64,000 nucleotides of DNA from the NCBI GenBank assembly GCA_013399015.1, contig VWZX01001056.1, forward strand, positions 2,886 to 66,885. The letters are read 5' to 3'. A model generated the notes under the pieces. It saw nothing but the letters and a program-made list of their open reading frames with translations, was not told the DNA's origin and made no database searches. Source of the stretch: Galbula dea (lineage: Eukaryota; Chordata; Aves; Piciformes; Galbulidae). How positions within the stretch are numbered: position 1 is the first letter of the stretch; each line of letters opens with the position of its first letter. Below, one piece after another: positions 60,501 through 64,000 of the stretch. The position numbers were made by a program, and so were the translations under genes.

Positions 60501-61489
60501 AATGAGAGCAGTTATGGGAACTGAGGACAGCCCTGCAGAGACAAAGACAAGTGTATCTATGCATTCTTACATTATTTCTACACTTCTAAACTCACTACTT
60601 ATTTCAGATCACTATTAGTGCTTACAATTGAAATTTTATCATATGCTCCCAAACATATAGTAGCTTTAGTTAATTGCCTTGGTCTTGCAACTCACACAAT
60701 GTGGGATCTTAAAGAGCAAAAGAAGCAGGAATAATTTAACTAGTATAAGATTAAAGGTTACAATTCTAATCCATTAAATTGAAGCAGACATGATATTGAG
60801 GGAAGGAGAAATTGTTATTTGCAAGAAGTTTTCTGTGAACTTTGTCTGAACTCAGAAAAAAAACAAACAAAAAAAAGCCCTCAGTCTTTGCAAATTTCAT
60901 AGTCAGGTCTGAATTCTGCATTTCACGTTGATGAATCTCACTCTCTGGTACAGTATGACAACATACCTTACCAGAGTTACAGAAAATTAAGTTAGAGAAA
61001 GGAAAGTTAAGAAGAAATCACAGATGGAGAGACTCAGACATGTCACAAGAGTTTTTGCAAAGGGAAGTTTATATCCAAAGGACTGTAACATGACAGCTCC
61101 GACCCTGTACTGAACGACAGCATGAAGCTGAGATGCCAGCAGGAAATGAAAATGATTAATTAGTTTGAGGGGAACTGTCCCACATGACTTTCCCATAGGT
61201 GAAATATGAAAAAATTATGTAAAAGTCAATGCAAACTCAGTGGAAAAACATAATGAGAGTTAACTCTCAGTGGTTAATGGATACAATGAAGTCTCACAGC
61301 TTCTAGTGGTATGGACACCTCTTTTACTGTACTCTACAGACACCACCACAGTGTTAGGTGTTGTCAATATTCTGATCTTGGCAAATAAAATGTCAGCAAA
61401 AAATGGCACAGAGTGGTTAGGAACAAAGATACACAATTGATTAAAGACAGGCAGAAGGTTTTGTGCTTAAAACATTGCACCCATACCAA
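54521..61489. other. AT-rich DNA, no gene established
   Basis: No CR1 of recent type. Open frames reach 115 codons (minus, 57378-57031) and 113 codons (plus, 60095-60436). Three minus-strand segments near 58341-58388, 57475-57650 and 55421-55456 have splice-like borders and compatible phases (see findings) but are not strong enough to call a gene. A (AAAC)n repeat lies at 60384-60420 and poly-A runs occur near 57671 and 59120. Confidence 0.5.
60384..60420. repeat. (AAAC)n microsatellite
   Basis: Seven or so AAAC units followed by poly-A and CCCC. Confidence 0.9.
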
Positions 61490-61890
61490 ACAGGGACTTG
61501 GCAACAATCCTGCATGAAAGGTCTGGAGTAGATCAGAACTTGAGCAATGCCATCCTGCCACAAAACAGTAAGACATCATTCTAGGAAATAAAAACAACGT
61601 CATCTAGTACATATAGGAAATAATCCTCTTCCTTTAGCCAGTGCTGGTACAGCCTGAGCTGGAATACGCCAGTTTCGTTTAGAGCACTTCGAGAAAGACA
61701 TTTTGGAGCAAGTCCAGTGAGGAGGAATGAGAACAACCATGAGATTCAGAAAACATGAGGTAAGAGAAGAGGCTGAGAGAACAGAAGTGTGAAGAGGGTG
61801 TTAAAGGGGAGATATCTACAAAAAAAACCAAGATAATTTTCGAAAAGTGTTTGTTTCTAAGCTTGAGGAACTGTTCCACAAGTCACCGGA
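61490..61890 (+). mobile_element. Ancient CR1-like LINE fragment, strongly decayed
   Basis: The clearest part is 61640-61735: AGTGCTGGTACAGCCTGAGC, TGGAATACGCCAG, GAGAAAGACATTTTGGAGCA and AGTCCAGTGAGGAGGAATGA. These follow the order of the CR1/L3 ORF2 C-terminal region ('CTGGAATACTGTGTCCAG.. GAGCAAGTCCAGAGAAGG'). Upstream text to about 61490 and downstream to about 61890 may belong to it, but the match is weak. It is far more diverged than the avian-type CR1 copies. Confidence 0.45.
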
Positions 61891-62654
61891 AAGGAAAAAA
61901 AAAAAGTAAAAATGTACAAGTACAAGGATAGAGGAATAAACTGTAACAGTAAGTAATACACTTGAATTACAAACAAGCGTAACTAAGTACTAATCCTAAA
62001 TGCTTGCCCGTGGAAGTCACTAAAGTTTTGCTCCTGTCACATCTTGAGAATAGATTATGCCAGCTACAGGCGATTCTGCCTTGAAGAACAGATAATCTGG
62101 CTTTTCAAGGTTCTTTACAACCCTTTTTCCCCAGTCGTACTGTGGTTACAGAAGATTTTGAGCTTCCTAGAAAATGGATGTAAAGACACTTAAGTATTTC
62201 GACAGACCCTAACACCACAGTTACTGTGGTTTCATTTTTCTCTGTTTATTTCTAGAAATGATAAATCACATGCCAACGGCCAGTGCAAACAAAGATAACA
62301 TTTCAAGTATTTTACTGATTTAAGTTTCACAACTAAAGACTTGTCTGCTGGAAGAATTTACTACATCTAGTTTACTCTGTGGTTTCACACTGACCTAGTG
62401 CTTTGTAATGACTATCTCTGTGGACACTCTAAGTGTTCAGTAAATGTGAGGTAACATTTCCCACTCTACCATTTTGAAAATGCACTGTAAATGGACACCT
62501 TTGCTCTTTGCAGTCCTTTACTATATAAACACATCACCCCTAAGTTCCACAGTCAAAACTGCTCCTAGCTGTAAAATTGGCCTTTGGATTACAGACCAGG
62601 ATAATTTCTGAAATTTGCCTTTCCTAACTCTACACACTCTTGGTTTTGACTGCC
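61891..62654. other. Unique AT-rich DNA, no gene recognised
   Basis: Nothing recognisable apart from short A-rich runs near 61894-61905. Confidence 0.6.
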
Positions 62655-63009
62655 ATGATCCTCTTCAAAGCCTATCAGTACTTAAAGGGAGCCTATAAGA
62701 ATGATGGAGACAGCCTTTTTAACAAGGCCCACTGTGATAGGAAAAGGGGTAATGGCTTTAAGCTAAAGGAGAGGAGATTTAGACTGGATATAAGGAGGAC
62801 ATTTTTCACAATGAGGATGCTGAAGCACTGGAACAGGCTGCTCAGAGACGTGATGGATGCCCCATCCCTGAAAACATTCAAGGTCAGGTTGTTTGGGGCT
62901 CTAAGCAACCTGATCTAGTTATAGATGTCCCTGCTTGCAGAAGGGGGATTGCACTAGATCACTTCTAAAGGTCCCTTCCAACTCTAATCTTTTTACGATT
63001 CTATGATTT
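62655..63009 (+). mobile_element. CR1 LINE, 5'-truncated
   Basis: Starts in the ORF2 C-terminal region (CAGTACTTAAAGGGAGCC). The coding part stays open to its natural stop at 62916-62918 with KRGNGFKLKERRFRLDIRR and HWNRLLRD phrases. It ends with GGTCCCTTCCAACTCTAATC and the tail TTACGATTCTATGATTTT. The ORF2 end (GALSNLI) puts it with the subfamily of the 52205-54466 element rather than the LLCDLV group. Confidence 0.94.
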
Positions 63010-64000
63010 TCAACTCTTAATGCATTCTTGAGTTACACACTGTCAAAAATATGCATATTTTTCTCAAGGGAATATATATAATAGATATAAAATTTGAAAG
63101 AAATGTGTGTTGGTGGATTTCTTTTTGCTCTGAAAACCACAGTACTGTGAACTTTGTAACAGATTCTTTATTACCTCTGTTAGGGAATAGATTTCTGAAT
63201 CCTACTTCTACACTGACACAGAGACAAGAAGCCAAACGTGAGATAAGCTTTAGAAAAACAGGCTGGATTACTATCTACAATTTCGATTTCTACAATTAAT
63301 ATCCAAATTCACTGAGTTTGCAAAACCAAGCATATAGAACAGATTTTCAAGATATTTATTAACTACTGCTTCTGGTCTGGCTGGAAATACTTTAAAAAAA
63401 AAAATCAATTTGTTGCATTAAATTGCTTCCAGGCAGAGCTAGGAAGCACAGTTATTTTTAAAATTAAAACAACTGCAGATATATTTTCATCATGTTGGTT
63501 TCATTCAGATCCTGTTCAAGCTTGTAATTTTACCTACATAATACCACTTTCCCCTTTGTAGGGGATTCTGGTGTATCATGAAAGGATTCATCATTAACCA
63601 CCACTGTAACTACAATTTTAAAACAGTTTTTAATGTTTATGCTCACCCTTCAGCTATTGAGTTCCTACAGTACCATAAATGATCTTTATTTCCCATTCCT
63701 GAACAAAGAAATTTCTTAAATGGACATAATTCCCTGATTTCTGTCTCATGGACTCCTCTTTCTTTCTTTTCAAATTCATTAAAAAATGGTTTATGCCTGT
63801 TCTAAAGAAGCATGGTTTGTATTCTCAGCAGAAAAGTATAAGATATAAAAGAGTAATTATGGCTAGATGCTACGAAATCCTTGTTACTTTCAACTTAGAA
63901 TATTAAAATATTTCAATAGCACACTGAATGCTTTGATAGATCTTTGGAACGTTCACAAAACTTTCCTTTTGTCCATTTCAATTAAAAAACATTTAATTTC
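63010..64000. other. Unique AT-rich DNA to the window end
   Basis: No repeat or exon recognised. The longest frame is 82 codons (plus, 63051-63299), without visible domains. Confidence 0.6.

Noticed and set aside
1..64000. CRISPR arrays, operons, prokaryotic promoters, phage-like modules
   Set aside because: The repeat content and sequence character are those of a vertebrate (bird) genome; no regular direct-repeat and spacer structure is present.

Overview
The window looks like AT-rich intergenic or intronic DNA from a bird. The evidence is a series of 5'-truncated CR1 LINE retrotransposons with the avian-type 3' end (a conserved hairpin region, then short ATTCTRTG-type octamers), plus solo-LTR-like elements. 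There is no operon-like gene packing, no recognisable RNA gene, and no host protein-coding gene that I can support. The only recognisable coding sequence is decayed CR1 ORF2 (endonuclease and reverse transcriptase, RT).

Layout. 1-600: CR1 (+) with an internal deletion. 601-9162: mostly unique DNA with one weak LTR-like patch. 9163-11196: a CR1 (+), then an older CR1 (+) that has been split twice, by an LTR-like element and by an 89-bp CR1 tail. 12091-12673: a long interrupted TG-rich tract. 13053-15962: a CR1 tail (+), a CR1 (-), and two fragments of an ancient amniote CR1-like family. 18588-19141: a solo LTR (-) with a perfect 6-bp target-site duplication, a TATA box, a poly(A) signal and U3 tandem repeats. 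20638-20963: a CR1 whose 5' part is inverted. 22964-23980: CR1 (-) with RT remnants. 27097-27480: CR1 (+). 35084-37354: two CR1s joined 5' end to 5' end. 39826-40356: CR1 (-). 44403-44912: LTR-like element (+). 49277-53837: a roughly 2.25-kb segment present twice in tandem, nearly identical, separated by 58 Ns; it contains the longest CR1 ORF2 remnant of the window. 61490-61890: ancient CR1-like fragment. 62655-63009: CR1 (+).

These elements do not act as a pathway; together they record retrotransposition, nesting and rearrangement. I did not find a convincing undescribed biological system. The observations most worth following up are the duplication across the assembly gap (probably two overlapping contigs left unmerged), the 5'-inverted CR1, the abutting head-to-head CR1 pair, the multiply nested locus at 10-11 kb, and a weak chain of splice-bounded open segments on the minus strand near 55.4-58.4 kb.
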